A stretch of DNA of 64,000 nucleotides from Kitagawia praeruptora (lineage: Eukaryota > Streptophyta > Magnoliopsida > Apiales > Apiaceae), in the NCBI GenBank assembly GCA_037693485.1, contig CM075344.1:36829501-36893500 (forward strand), read 5' to 3'. Positions 41,094-52,886 of this stretch are shown here, in pieces (within the stretch, counting starts at the first letter, position 1; every line of letters begins with the position of its first letter). Below the pieces are notes generated by a model, which ran no database searches, was not told where the DNA came from, and saw only the letters and a list, made by a program, of their open reading frames with translations. The position numbers were made by a program, and so were the translations under genes.

Positions 41094-44000
41094 ATGGAAC
41101 GTGCCGCCTTGATTATATTTTACACCATTTTGTTAGTGATCTCCATCAACTCTGCTGCAGTAGATGTGTTGAGTATAAATCAGACAATTAGAGATGGTGA
41201 GACAATGGTATCAGCAAACAACGAATTCGAACTGGGATTTTTTAGTCCCGGAAGTAGCACAAATCGCTACGTGGGTATATGGTTCAAGAAAGTATCGTAT
41301 GGGACAATTGTGTGGGTGGCTAATAGAGATGCACCAGTGAATAACACTTCAGGGATATTAAAGATTGATAACAAGGCAATTTCACTATTTGCTAACGCTG
41401 CTACTAATACAAAAATTTGGTCATCAAATTCTTCAAGATTTGTGAAACATCCAGTGGCTCAGCTGTTGGATACCGGAAATCTTGTTTTCAGAGACAGAAA
41501 TGATGTTGGCTCGCAAGATTTTGTATGGCAGAGTTTCGACTATATGGGAGATACAATGTTACCTGGCATGAAACTGGGAAAGAATTTAGTGACTGGTCTA
41601 GAATGGTATCTCTCATCATGGAAAAGTGTTGATGATCCGTCTCCAGGAAGCTTTGTTCACCGAATAGATACTCATGGTTATCCACAGCTTACGTTGTGGA
41701 AAGGTTCAAAAATACATGCTAGAAGTGGACCATGGGTTGGTAATCGTTTCAGTGGTAGTCCAATACCAAAATCAAACATTATCTACTTAAATGAATTTTT
41801 TCTTGATCAGAAGGAGATCTATTATGCAGCACGCCTTTTTAATACAAGTACCAGAACAAGGTTTATGTTGACTATGAATGGCAATTTACAGCGTCTAATA
41901 TGGAATGGTCAGAATCAAGAATGGACAACTTACTTGACTTTGCTAGCAAGTGACTGTGATCTATATGGCGTTTGTGGTCCATATGGTACCTGTGACATTA
42001 GCAGCTCTCCGAGATGTTCATGTTTGAAAGGGTTCAATCCGAAGATACCAGAAAAATGGGAAGCAGCTGATTGGACAAACGGGTGTGTTCGTATAACTCC
42101 ATTAAATTGTGGAAATGGAGACGGTTTTATCAAGTATTCAGGAGTGAAATTACCTGACACACGACAGTCGTGGTACAATTTGAGCATGAATCTCGAGGAA
42201 TGCAGAAGTATGTGCTTAAGGAATTGCACTTGTATGGCCTATTCTAATATAAATGTGGAGAAAGGTGGAAGCGGATGCTTGTTATGGTTTGAGGACTTGA
42301 TGGATATCAAGGGATTTACAGAAGATGGGCAAGACATTTATGTGAGAATGTCAGCCTCTGAATTGGGTAAGACTTATTTCAGTATTTCACACAGCTATAG
42401 ATTTTTTAACTATCACCAAATTCAACTATTCAAGTACATATTCAAATATAATTATTTTGTGTTGGTTTCCCGTAGATGAGAAAAAAGGATCCAGAATGAA
42501 GCGAACACTGTTCATATCAATTTTTGCAGTACTAGCAGCAATATCAGCCTTGATCGCCTTGTATTTGTTCAAGAAGAGAAAGCTCAATAAAGAAGGCCAG
42601 CTCTTGAATGGCGAAGGCAAGTGCTTGATATCAGGATTTTTAGGAGTTGAAGTCCTGCAGCACCATTTGCTTTTAAGTTGTTTCTTATACTACGCAGGAA
42701 GTTTAAATTCAAATAAAGGGCAAGACCTGGAGTTACCATTTTTTGAGTTCAAGAGAATTGTTAATGCTACTAGTAACTTCTGCCACAGTAACAAGGTTGG
42801 AGAGGGCGGCTTTGGACCCGTTTACAAGGTCAGTATCAATTGCACGATAACAGGGTTGGTCACTAAAATGCTCTTGGCAACAACCAAAAAAAACATAGAT
42901 AAACTCATGGAAAGCTTTTGTTTGATTTTAGACTCAGCATAACACAGTGTTTTTATTGCTAATTCGAACAAAAGTTGTTCTAAAGTTTCTCTGATGTAGG
43001 GAGAAATTCAAAATTAAAAATATTTGATGTAAATTATGTTTGATTCCGACCAACATGAACATATATGAGTTTGCAGTTCTAACATTTTTGCAGACGTTGT
43101 GGAATGAGTTTAGCATATCTGAACATAGATGCAAACCTTGGTGAATATATTTATAAAATTGATCAATGAGATAGCAGTATTAAGGCGATGAAAAAGATCG
43201 AGGACAATGTCCATAGAATAAGAGAACGTTGAACACTTGAACAATCAAAGTGATCAATTTGCAGGGGTTGCTAGAGGACGGACAACAAGTAGCTGTGAAA
43301 AGGCTGTCAGAGAATTCAAGACAAGGAGTAGATGAGTTCAAAAATGAAGTCTCATTAATTGCTAAACTTCAGCATAGGAATCTTGTCTCGCTTCTTGGTT
43401 ATTGCATTGAGGAAGAAGAAAGAATATTGATCTACGAGTACCTGCCCAACAAAAGTCTCGATTCCTATATTTTCGGTAATCCCTCTTCCAAATGTCAGTC
43501 TTTTCCATAAATATGATACTTGCAAGATGTACTATTAGTAGAGCAATTATACAATTCAGTAATCTGATACTAATAACAATAAATAGATAAAGGTACAAGC
43601 AGGTTGGCGGATTGGCCAAAACGCTACAATATAATAAATGGGGTTGCTAGGGGACTTTTGTATCTTCATCAAGACTCCAAACTAAGGATCATTCACAGAG
43701 ATCTCAAAGCTAGCAATGTTTTACTTGATGATGAGATGAATCCAAAAATTTCGGACTTTGGCATGGCAAGAAGCTTCGGCGGAAGCCAAACTGAAGCGAA
43801 TACAACAAGAGTTGTTGGGACATAGTACAATTTCTACTACCTTTGCAAAGCTCTTTTAGTTATTTTCACAAAAACTGACATGCTCTTTCTATGTCTAACA
43901 GTGGTTACATGCCCCCGGAGTATGTGATTGATGGTGTATTCTCAACGAAATCTGATGTTTATAGCTTCGGTGTCTTAGTACTAGAAATAGTAAGCGGGAA

Positions 44001-44446
44001 AAAGAACAGAAGTTTCGAACATCCAGATCACAATCTCAATCTTCTGGGACATGTAAGTGCAAATACAAATGTTCTAACAAATTATTCAGACATATTTTGA
44101 TGCATATTAAATATTTGGGCTCTGAAACTGCAACATTTAGGCATGGAGATGTTTTAATGGAGAGCAGCTTGGTGAACTGATTGACGGGGCAATTTTGGAG
44201 TCGAGTAGTCAATTTGAAGTGTTTCGAGTCATTCAAATTGGATTACTTTGTGTTCAAGAATATCCAGAAGACCGACCAGACATGTCAACTGTGGTTCTGA
44301 TGTTGAATAGTAAAATTGAACTGCCCGAACCCCAGAAACCTGGCTTTTTCACAGAGAGAAAACGCAATAGAAAAGATAGTTCAAATAGCACACATATGTT
44401 CTCTTCATCAAGCGACTTTAGTATTACAACAGTTGGACCACGATAG
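41094..44446 (+). CDS. G-type lectin S-receptor-like Ser/Thr kinase 2
   Basis: Seven exons: 41094-42366, 42476-42616, 42698-42828, 43265-43475, 43587-43824, 43902-44052, 44141-44446, joining to 816 residues. The architecture is as in its tandem neighbour: signal peptide, bulb lectin, S-locus/EGF region, PAN, membrane segment (FAVLAAISALIALYLF), kinase with GEGGFGPVY, VAVKRL, HRDLKASN, SDFGMARS. Exon 2 is 24 nt longer than in the neighbour. Both kinases are open end to end, so this is a recent tandem pair with both copies potentially functional. The ligand and pathway cannot be told from sequence; family members act in self-incompatibility, immunity and stress signalling. Confidence 0.9.
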
Positions 44447-45574
44447 TTCTTAGTTCAATTTTACAGCGGCGGATTACTGTATATAGTACTCATAAGTCAT
44501 AACGTCTTGGGTGGATTGATTGGAACAAAGTGGGTGTATCCAACTTGATGGTCGAGTGACTTGCAATATTCTAACTGTAGAGTTTTTTGGACTATGGCTG
44601 CACTTGGTACTGGTAGTCCATGTTTTGTTGATTCCATGGCTAATTATTTTACGAATGGTATTGCAATTTGCATAGTACAACTTTATTACTAGCATTTAAG
44701 CGCTGAGGAAATGTTGACAGGAGAGTTCCTATGCTACTGTAATCTCTTTTTGCTCCTCTGTTACTAGAAAATGACATTATGTTTTCTGTTATTCGATGCC
44801 TGATTTATTTTACTAATTCGAATTAATAACTGCATTGCATAATATCATTTTATACGCTGTTAAGTGTTGAGGAAATCTTGACAGGAGTGTTCCTATGTTA
44901 CTGTAATCCCTATTTCTGCCTGAGAATTTTTTTGCATCAGTTGAGAAGTATTGTAATAGTTGCCATTTTGACTAACTCCGTAATTTTAGGTAAATAATTT
45001 TTATGAAAAAGAGCAGAACATTGTTTTACAAATTTTTTTCTATCTAAACCTAATTTCAATTTTTTTAACCAAAGAGAACTTAAGGTTCCGTGACATTTAA
45101 TACAAATCCTAAGATTATTTTAGGTAATTATCTTAAGGGTATAAAAAATTCCCATATAAATATATGTTGATATAATTGTAATATTAGAATGATTTAAATA
45201 TTTACAAAATTGAGTTTAGGTAATTTTCCTGAAGTTAACCTAAAAAACTTTATCTCATTAAAAAAATAGCTTTGCTGTCTTTTTACCAAATTATTCTTTA
45301 CTATTACCAACGAACAACTTCTAGTATTGATCATAGTTCTGTTGTACTTTCAAGTCATCTGGCATTGTTATTTTATCTGACCCTGACATTTTTTTTGGCG
45401 TTTTATATATGTCTCACAAGTCTTTAACAAAAAGTAAAATTATTACGTTTACATATGAAAAAAGAATATTATAACTATTACGGTGTGATTATATGTTATA
45501 TACAAACTTAAGCAACTAACCCAGAGCATAATCAATTAATCATCCTCATTCCTAACTAGCTACAAACTAAAAGC
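44447..45574. other. Spacer between kinase 2 and the TRM5-like gene
   Basis: No gene. The first few hundred bases echo the 3' flank of kinase gene 1 (GGTGG.TTGATTGG, GAGTGACTTG, CTACTGTAATCTCT), so the duplication extends beyond the stop codon. GTTACTGTAATC phrases recur near 44740 and 44900, a further small duplication. Confidence 0.6.
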
Positions 45575-48500
45575 TTACTTTATAAATGCCACTCTCTCCG
45601 GGAGTATAAATGATGCACACATCATCCACTTTCCTGGTGCTACAAGTCGGACCCTATGCATCTGTATCTCAAATGCCAACTCTGACAATGCAATTCTTAT
45701 CCGCTGAATCAAGAAATTGCAAGAAAAAAAAAAGAAAAAATAAAAAGAAAAAGATGCAATGTCAAAGACTAAATTTATAATAGGTAAAACATATTCCTCA
45801 ATGCTCAAAGAAAATTTCAAAAAATTACCTCTTGAAATTCAAATTCTGGGTCTTGAGCTTTAGAAAATCCATAAACATGAATCTTCGGCAACGTGAATGT
45901 TTTAGCATTGGTATAGTTACCAAATAATCCTCTGAATGCATCTGCAACCATTAATATATAGCCAAAATGAGGGCAACTCAAACTTACTATGCTGCACAAA
46001 AATCTATATTGCTCCATGTCTTGCAACAGTGCAAGCATAATAGTTTTGATTACAAGTACATACCATATTCAAAATGTAAAAGGCTATCAGATGGTTATTT
46101 AGTGTACAAAGCCAATTTTAGAAACATAATTTGATTGGGTAGACCACTTGAATATATGTACTTTGTGTGTGCCTATGGTGTGTATTGGAAAAATCTATAC
46201 CAAGATATTCAGCAGCATCATTTGGTAAATTCATGACGACTTGTGTGATGCACTTTACTTTTGAACTTGCAAAAAGAGAATCAATGAACCTCCGGCCATC
46301 CATATTAAAGACCTATAAAATCAAATTTGCAATTAAAACTGCAATGAACTATGAAAAGCCTCATATGAAAACATGACACAATCCTCCAACAATAAACCTT
46401 GTAAATGTAAGTATGAACAAGAAGACATTCACGGAGAAAGTTGAAACTTGAAAGTATATTAGATATCAAGTAATTGTCCCAAAATGTAGTGTGTCAGATA
46501 AATGCAACAAATTTTAGAGTAAGATCATTGACACAAATATTAGTGCTGCTACCTCCATAGAGTACTTAGTACAGCAAGATTAAAATGAGTTGTGGGTGAT
46601 TCTTTGTAAACTTAAAAAGGTCAATAATTGTGTGATAACACTACTCATACCTCAATTTTTCTCTCAAGTTTGTTGATGACACAATTTTTTTGAAGAAAAT
46701 CAACCGCATTGGGGTTTAAATCATTAGCATACACATGTCTAACTCGCTTTGCTGCAGCTATAGCTATTGGACCAACCCCAGCAAAAACATCACCTGCATA
46801 GAGGAAATACGGTAGGGGGATACAAAAGCATCACAGCATTAGTTTTGACAAAAGATGTTTAGCACAAAAAAATTATTGACAAAAGATCATCATAATTAAA
46901 TATAACAGTATTATTAGATAATAGGTTATGATGTTGAGTAAATCAGGAAGGGAAGTCTGAAACACAAACTTACAGACAATATCATCCTGTGTAAAGCAAT
47001 TCAGGAGCCTTTGCCTTTCAGTTGCAAGCCTTGAATTCCAATAACTACACACAAGAAAAGAAAAAATATATCCTATCAAGTAAATAAACAGAAAGTCTAA
47101 GAGCTATTTATTCATCATGCTCTATACATATCCATAATCTTGACAATATACAGGAAACTTACACTGTTGCTAAGTCCACTTGAAAACGCAGTCCATTTTC
47201 AACTACAGTTGTCACAAGGGAATGATTTCCTGCTAGAACTTCAAGCTGCATGGTTCTGTAGTCATTATGAATGGCGTCAGTTTTATTGACAACTGTTTGT
47301 ATCTTTGGCTTGTTTTTATCTAAAACAACCTGGCGAGGAAAGGAATGAAAGAAATATATTGGCTCAGTCTAATAAACTGTGAACAAATTTACCCAATTTT
47401 CCACAATTCAGATGATGCTATATATGATAATAAAAAATGTGGAGTATGATGTACCTTCGCAATGAGCTTCTTATAAGAACTATGTTCATCTTGTAAATTT
47501 AAATGAGCAATATGCCCAACTGTCTCAAAGGCTGAAGGAACAATCAACCCTTCCGGTAGCAATGCCTCTAAGATCTGCAAGAGTATAATAATCTTCGTAA
47601 TCCAGGCAGCCAAGTTTGTAAACAAGAATATGCCATATCTTAGTAAAAGTAACTACTAAATTTTTCTTTTTGATATAAATATTTTTTTTTGGTACAAAAT
47701 AAGGGGGGAAGTTGAGGTCCTTGGAGATGAGAGACAGGGTCCCTCCTTTTGGACCTATAGTAACACCCATAACAGGTAAAAGAAACTAGACCAACAAAGG
47801 AAATACAGCACACAAAGATAGTCGTGATATTATGACACGGAGAGCAGTAATAACTACTACAAACACTTGTAGATAATATTGATTGTGAATCTTTACCTCA
47901 CTCATCTGCCAATAAGCATAAAACAAAGTGAGCTTGCATCTCACAAGTTCTATAGGTGGTGTCATACCTTCACTGCCACCTTCAATAAACACTGCCTGAA
48001 CATCAAATGTAATACACAAAAATCAAACTCTAAAATTACACATGTACAAGTTGTACAAAACTACATTAGCTGCTATACATTCTCGACCATTGTCCCAAAC
48101 TACATTACATACCCACTACTCGCATATTAGTCCTTCATATTTATTTTAATTAAAGCTAACTCAGTTCCCGAATAAACTAGATTTAATGGTAAACCACAAA
48201 CATAACTAACCGAAAAACAGATAATGTAAAGGTAGAATAACCTTAATAGCCACCGGCATTTCATCCAATTCCTTATCTGAATACCGCTCATCCAACAGCA
48301 ACAACCTCGTCGAACCCCTCCACTTCCTTCCCGTAAAATCATCTCCCAACAATCCACTCATCTCATCACCTTCCACTCCCCTCTCCTCCTCAACCTCCAC
48401 CACATACACACTCCCTCTCTTCCCTCCCCCCTCATTACCTCCCACACCCCCTTTACTCTTCCTCTTCTTCGGCCTCGACAATTTCGCCAAGTTCCTAAAA

Positions 48501-49042
48501 TTCACAAACCCCTTAGCATCAAAAGTCCTAACAAGCTCATCTCTATACAAAACCCCACTCAATCTCTCTCCATCTCCCTCACATTTCCCATAAACCCTCC
48601 TATTCAAAGAAACCAAATTACTCTCACCCTTATCCTCATTTTTCGATTCGACAAATTCTTTAACCTCATCATCAACATCATCACCAATAACTCTCGCAAT
48701 GTTGCGAATCCGAGGCCAGTTCAATAAATGGCCTCGTATTCGACTTTCGAGAGCAAAGCAGTGGTCTGAAGGTACACGAAGAGCTGCAATGTTGAATTCA
48801 CGAGTGAAGTTGTGTTCGTTAATTAGTGGGTCTGAATCTTGGGTTTGTTGGGGAGAGATTATGTGGGGTTTAGAGCCTTTGTGGAGAGATGGGCCGTATG
48901 GGAGAGATGAGGAGAGTGTTGCAGAGGTGGAGAGAAGAGAGAGATGGGAGAGATGGGAGGGTTTAAGGGGTGAGAAGAAGAAGCGGTAGGGAGAGATGAA
49001 GGAGAGAGATTGAGGAGGAGGTCGGAGCAGCATCACTTTCAT
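45575..49042 (-). CDS. TRM5: tRNA (guanine-37-N1)-methyltransferase, TRM5/TYW2 family
   Basis: Nine exons on the - strand: 49042-48242, 47995-47897, 47574-47455, 47329-47163, 47044-46974, 46793-46651, 46312-46201, 45941-45829, 45703-45575; all GT-AG, joining to 584 residues. The enzyme transfers methyl from S-adenosylmethionine to N1 of G37 next to the anticodon, preventing frameshifting. Evidence: the SAM-binding segment DVFAGVGPIAIAAAKR, then VYANDLNPNAV, and the catalytic-loop motif NLPNDAAEYLD; HLNLQDEH and YWNSRLATERQR are also typical. The N-terminus (Arg/Ser/Leu-rich, nearly no acidic residues for about 55 positions) looks like an organelle-targeting peptide, so a plastid or mitochondrial form is likely. 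TYW2-type paralogues share the fold; the NLPN motif favours TRM5. Confidence 0.85.
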
Positions 49043-49979
49043 TTTGGAATTAGAATCACCGGTCTTTCGAATTACTTAAATTATTATTATCGTTACTACT
49101 CTTTTTTTCCAAGGCGTTCGAAAATCCGAACTATTCGGTTGAGATACCGATTTATGATTTGTCGGGTGATTTGATTGAAAAATCGGCGATTTATCGGTAA
49201 TTTTTGCAAAATCGGCCGAATCGATTCCAAAATTTTGTCTGATTTTTGGCCGATTTATCAGCGATTTTTCAAAAATCGACCGATTTTTATAACAGAATTA
49301 GTACTTAGAAAATGTAATTTTAACGGAAACAATAAAATGTCAATTATTTGTGAAAAACCCTAGCCCCCCTCTCTCTCTTTTGCAGCCGTCCACTACTATA
49401 TTTCAAGGGACTTTCATCGGTTTTTATCAGTGGAAAGTCCCAATTCTTTATCTTGTTTCATTTTTTTGTTTAAAATCTTGTTTTTCTTCAATAAGTTCCC
49501 AATTTATTTGGGTTTTGTTTAGTCTCTCCTCCTTGTGAGAATTTGGTTTTGTTTTGGTGTGATTTGATATTTTTCATGTTCGAAATTATCAATCGGCATG
49601 ATTTTCATGGGTTTGATTCAATGATAAAGGTTTTTATGCGATTACATCTACGGTCGATTGCTCAAAACATCAGTCGGGTAAAAACAAGTACATTGCCTCT
49701 CTAAGAAGGAAGGACTCAATAGCGATATTCTTAAACGTTTATTCAATTTCGATTGTATTTGTAGATGTCGTATGGCTTTTGATTAATGAATTAATTTCCT
49801 TTTTTTCAAAAAAAAATGGAAACAATGAAATGATTTTTTTTTCAAAAGTATCATATTGCAAATTTATTTTTAAAAAATATGGTTTAATCATAGTTGTTGT
49901 ACCCTCACATTCAATTGCAATCTGCTGGGTAATCTTATAACCTGTGCAGGCTGTGCCTCCTTTGGATTAAAAAAAAAAT
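49043..49979. other. Upstream region of the TRM5-like gene
   Basis: No gene is supported. 49150-49290 carries repeated CCGATTTATCGG-like phrases. A pyrimidine tract, CCCCCCTCTCTCTCTTTTGCAG, at about 49365 resembles a leader or acceptor but no exon follows that I can support. Confidence 0.5.
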
Positions 49980-49997
49980 TATATATATATATATATA

Positions 49998-50562
49998 GGG
50001 GGCTACTCCAATACAAACCTCCTTAAAATACAAACCTACAAACCAAGCATAATCTAATATTTCAAGCGAATCTAATGACCAAACTAGGGGTACCCCAATA
50101 CAAAAAATGCTTAAAATAATTGGCTCTATCCAACAAAAAAAAATAAAAAATAAAAAAAAAAAAAAAAAATTCATTGTTCACGTGATGACGTGGCAGTGGA
50201 TTTCACTGGTTAACGGTGCTTCGCACCTTCTTGTACGGCGCTTCGCGCCTTTATCATTCTAAAGTTGTAAGGAATGGCAATCAATGGTAAAGGCAATAGA
50301 CGATTGACGGGTGTGTCGAGAGCCTTCGGCCCTCATGACTACCTAACTCATCCGTTTACTGTCTTAAATGCTTCGCATTTCCACGGCAAGATTTTTTTTT
50401 TTTTTTGAATTTTTTTTATTTTTTTTGTTGGATAGAGCCAATTATTTTAAGCATTTTTTGTGAAGGTACCCTTGGCGGAAACCTTAGAATAGATGAAATA
50501 TAATTAATTTAGTGTTGGTTTGTAGGTTTGTATTTTAAGAATGGTTTGTATTTGAGCACTTG

Positions 50563-50564
<2 letters not shown>
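49998..50564 (-). mobile_element. Family B MITE, inverted full copy
   Basis: This is the reverse orientation of 6022-6558, flanked by (TA)n runs. The four GAA-loop hairpins are conserved (seen here as TTC): 50215-50227, 50237-50249, 50318-50334 and 50366-50380. The central 230 bp are nearly unchanged between copies. It is non-coding. Confidence 0.85.
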
Positions 50565-50602
<38 letters not shown>

Positions 50603-50607
<5 letters not shown>

Positions 50608-50856
50608 TTATTGAAAAAAAGAAACCTGAGATTTATCTTAGGTAACTTTTCTGAAATGTGAAAAAATTCATATATTTTTGTTACAATTAATTATTTGATA
50701 TAAACAATGTTTTTAAGATATTAATTTGATATATACAATCTTTCTATAATAAAAAGTGTTTTGCAAAGTTTTCAAAGGTTGCAAATGAATTTCCGAAATT
50801 CAAGTTCTAGTTTTCAGTTGTCACTTTCGACCAGTTTTTTTAAATATATATATAGG
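50603..50856. other. Spacer with GTTGCA-family remnant
   Basis: From about 50785 to 50850 the sequence (GGTTGCAAATGAAT, CAGTTGTCACTTTCGACCAG) is a diverged end of the repeat family at 6595-7140. The remainder is plain AT-rich DNA. Confidence 0.6.
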
Positions 50857-51230
50857 GTTGGACTCCATAAAGAACACTTTAAATAAAGAACAACAAAGAA
50901 CACCTCATATCTAATAGATCCATTGCCCCTGGCGGGACCACCCAATACAAAAAGTTTTTATTTTTTTAGGCTCTATCCATCCAGCAAAAAAAAAAAAAAA
51001 AATATTTGAAAATTTTACTGTTCATTGATGACGTCATCAGTGACGTCATCATGAACAGTAAAATTTTCAAAATTTTTTTTTTTTTTTTGCTGGATGGATA
51101 GAGCCTAAAAAAATAAAAACTTTTTGTATTGGATGCTCCTGGCGGGGCCAATGGATCTATTGGAATAAATGATTTTATAGTGTTCTTTATTGTTCTTTAT
51201 ATAAGAGTGTTCTTCATGGAGCAAAGGCCT
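50857..51230. mobile_element. Family A hairpin MITE, copy 3
   Basis: The arms are near-perfect inverted repeats as in 4870-5241, with GCCCCTGGCGGGACC at 50925-50939 and GCTCCTGGCGGGGCC at 51135-51149, and TGACGTCATCAGTGACGTCA in the loop near 51028. (TA)n runs flank it. Confidence 0.85.
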
Positions 51231-51257
51231 ATATATGTATATATATATATATATATA

Positions 51258-51664
51258 GGCCAAGGTTCTAAAGAGAACATGCTTAAAAAGAGAACGAGAG
51301 AACATCTCAAAAAAATTAATTTAAAATTTGAAAAAAATTATAAATATTCTTAGATGCATTTTATGATTCTCAAACTTGAATAATTTTTTGTGGAAAAAAA
51401 TATTTATGGGAATTTTGTTTTTTTAATCACTTTTAGAATCTCACAAATTTTTAAGAATCTCTTTTAGAATCTCACAAATTTTGAAGAATCTCTTTAGAAT
51501 CTCACAAATAGTTTTTTACACATATATTTGTTGTTCATAATTGTGTTTTTTAGAATTGTATTAATGATATAAACATATTTATAATTTTTTTGAATTTTAA
51601 AAATCAATATTTTAAGTTGTTCTCTCGTTCTCTTTTTAAGCATGTTCTCTCTAGAGACTTACTC
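51258..51664. mobile_element. Family E inverted-repeat MITE
   Basis: The left end AGAGAACATGCTTAAAAAGA (from about 51273) is mirrored by TCTTTTTAAGCATGTTCTCT on the right (to about 51650); the inverted match extends over about 33 bp. (TA)n runs flank it. The interior repeats TTAGAATCTCACAAAT three times near 51433-51510. It is non-coding. Confidence 0.8.
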
Positions 51665-51679
51665 ATATATATATATATA

Positions 51680-52053
51680 ATGCTCAAAAGAGAACCCCCT
51701 TAAAAAAAAAACTTAGAGAACTCCCCATTTAACCTTTAGATTTATGATCTAATGGCCCCGCCAGGGGCCCCCTCACATAATAAACATAGACACTCACACA
51801 CATTAACAAACCCCCAAAAAAAAAACTTCAAAAAACAAAACTATGAAAATTGTATAAAAAATGTACAAAAAATGGTATATATATAAAAAATATATAAAAT
51901 ATATATTTTTTATATTAAAAAATAAAATAAAATTTGTGGATCCCAAAGACAAGTCAGATGAATTCTAAAATGAATTTGAAAATGAATTAATCAACAGTGT
52001 AGATGAAGTTCTCTAAGTTTCCTATATAAAAAGTTCTCCCTAGATCCCTACTC
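51680..52053. mobile_element. Family C MITE, copy 2
   Basis: The ends match 5274-5590: CAAAAGAGAAC on the left and AGTTCTCCCTAGATCCCTAC on the right. The core GGCCCCGCCAGGGGC is at 51754-51768, followed by CA-rich sequence as in copy 1. TA runs lie on both sides. Confidence 0.7.
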
Positions 52054-52066
52054 GATATATATATAT

Positions 52067-52886
52067 TAAGTACAAAATTGTTCGATGTGATAGTACTAGC
52101 TCGAAATTAATGATTTAATGTTATGATTTGTTTATTTCTGCAATCAGTACTAGACCACCACAGGGTTTCGAGGAAAAAAGAAGAAGATATTTTCGGCAAA
52201 ACTACAAAATTACAAGAGCTTCAAAAATTGAGTTAGTATTTTGAAATGGTAATGAGATAATTGGATGGATGACTTTTGATTTTTCATCTTTCCCTCATTA
52301 AAACACATGTGATCTTTGGTTTTTCGGATTCTTTGTAACTTGTATTGTATAAATAAATACATGATCTCTTCAATGACCTCTTTTTATCTAAGCATCTATT
52401 TATTTATTATAAAACCTGGTTGGCGGGTTATTTTGTGTTACTAATAAAAAATTAGGCGAGGATCCGTGCATATTAAGGCAATCTACAAAAGTTCGGCGAA
52501 CATACATGGACAGGGACGTTGGTTTCACCGACTCAATCGTGTTGGTAAAGCAATGCCTAGCACTTTTAAAGTTGACAACAGATCGATCTACACACACTTG
52601 ACAATTGTCTTGTATTTAACATACAATTGATAAGTCAAGTAATCTGCCATATTTTGCATTGCGTATTCAAGTAGAATTTGCCTAACAATTTGTTCCTGTT
52701 CCCATATTAGAGTTGCTAGATTCTACCTTGCAATTTATTCGCCACCTTTATCTCTCCACCTCTCTCTCAAGTATAATACCATCTCCTCCTCCATCCTTCT
52801 TTCTTTTATCTCAAATCAAAAACAAAAGAAAAAATTAACACAAAACCCCAGCCCTGTAAATCTTGATTGTTTTCACCGGCAGAGAC
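52067..52886. other. Upstream region of the DUF1223 gene
   Basis: No gene. TATAAATA at about 52347 is far from the start codon; a nearer start is more likely in the CT-rich stretch at 52745-52800, typical of plant leaders. Confidence 0.5.

Noticed and set aside
48699..48989. 96-codon + strand frame opposite TRM5 exon 1
   Set aside because: Mirror of the Ser/Leu/Arg-rich leader; the - strand gene has nine consistent exons.
49365..49540. CT-rich tract ending GCAG followed by a 62-codon frame, considered as an exon of another gene
   Set aside because: No further exons, domain or stop-free partner found; hydrophobic low-information sequence.
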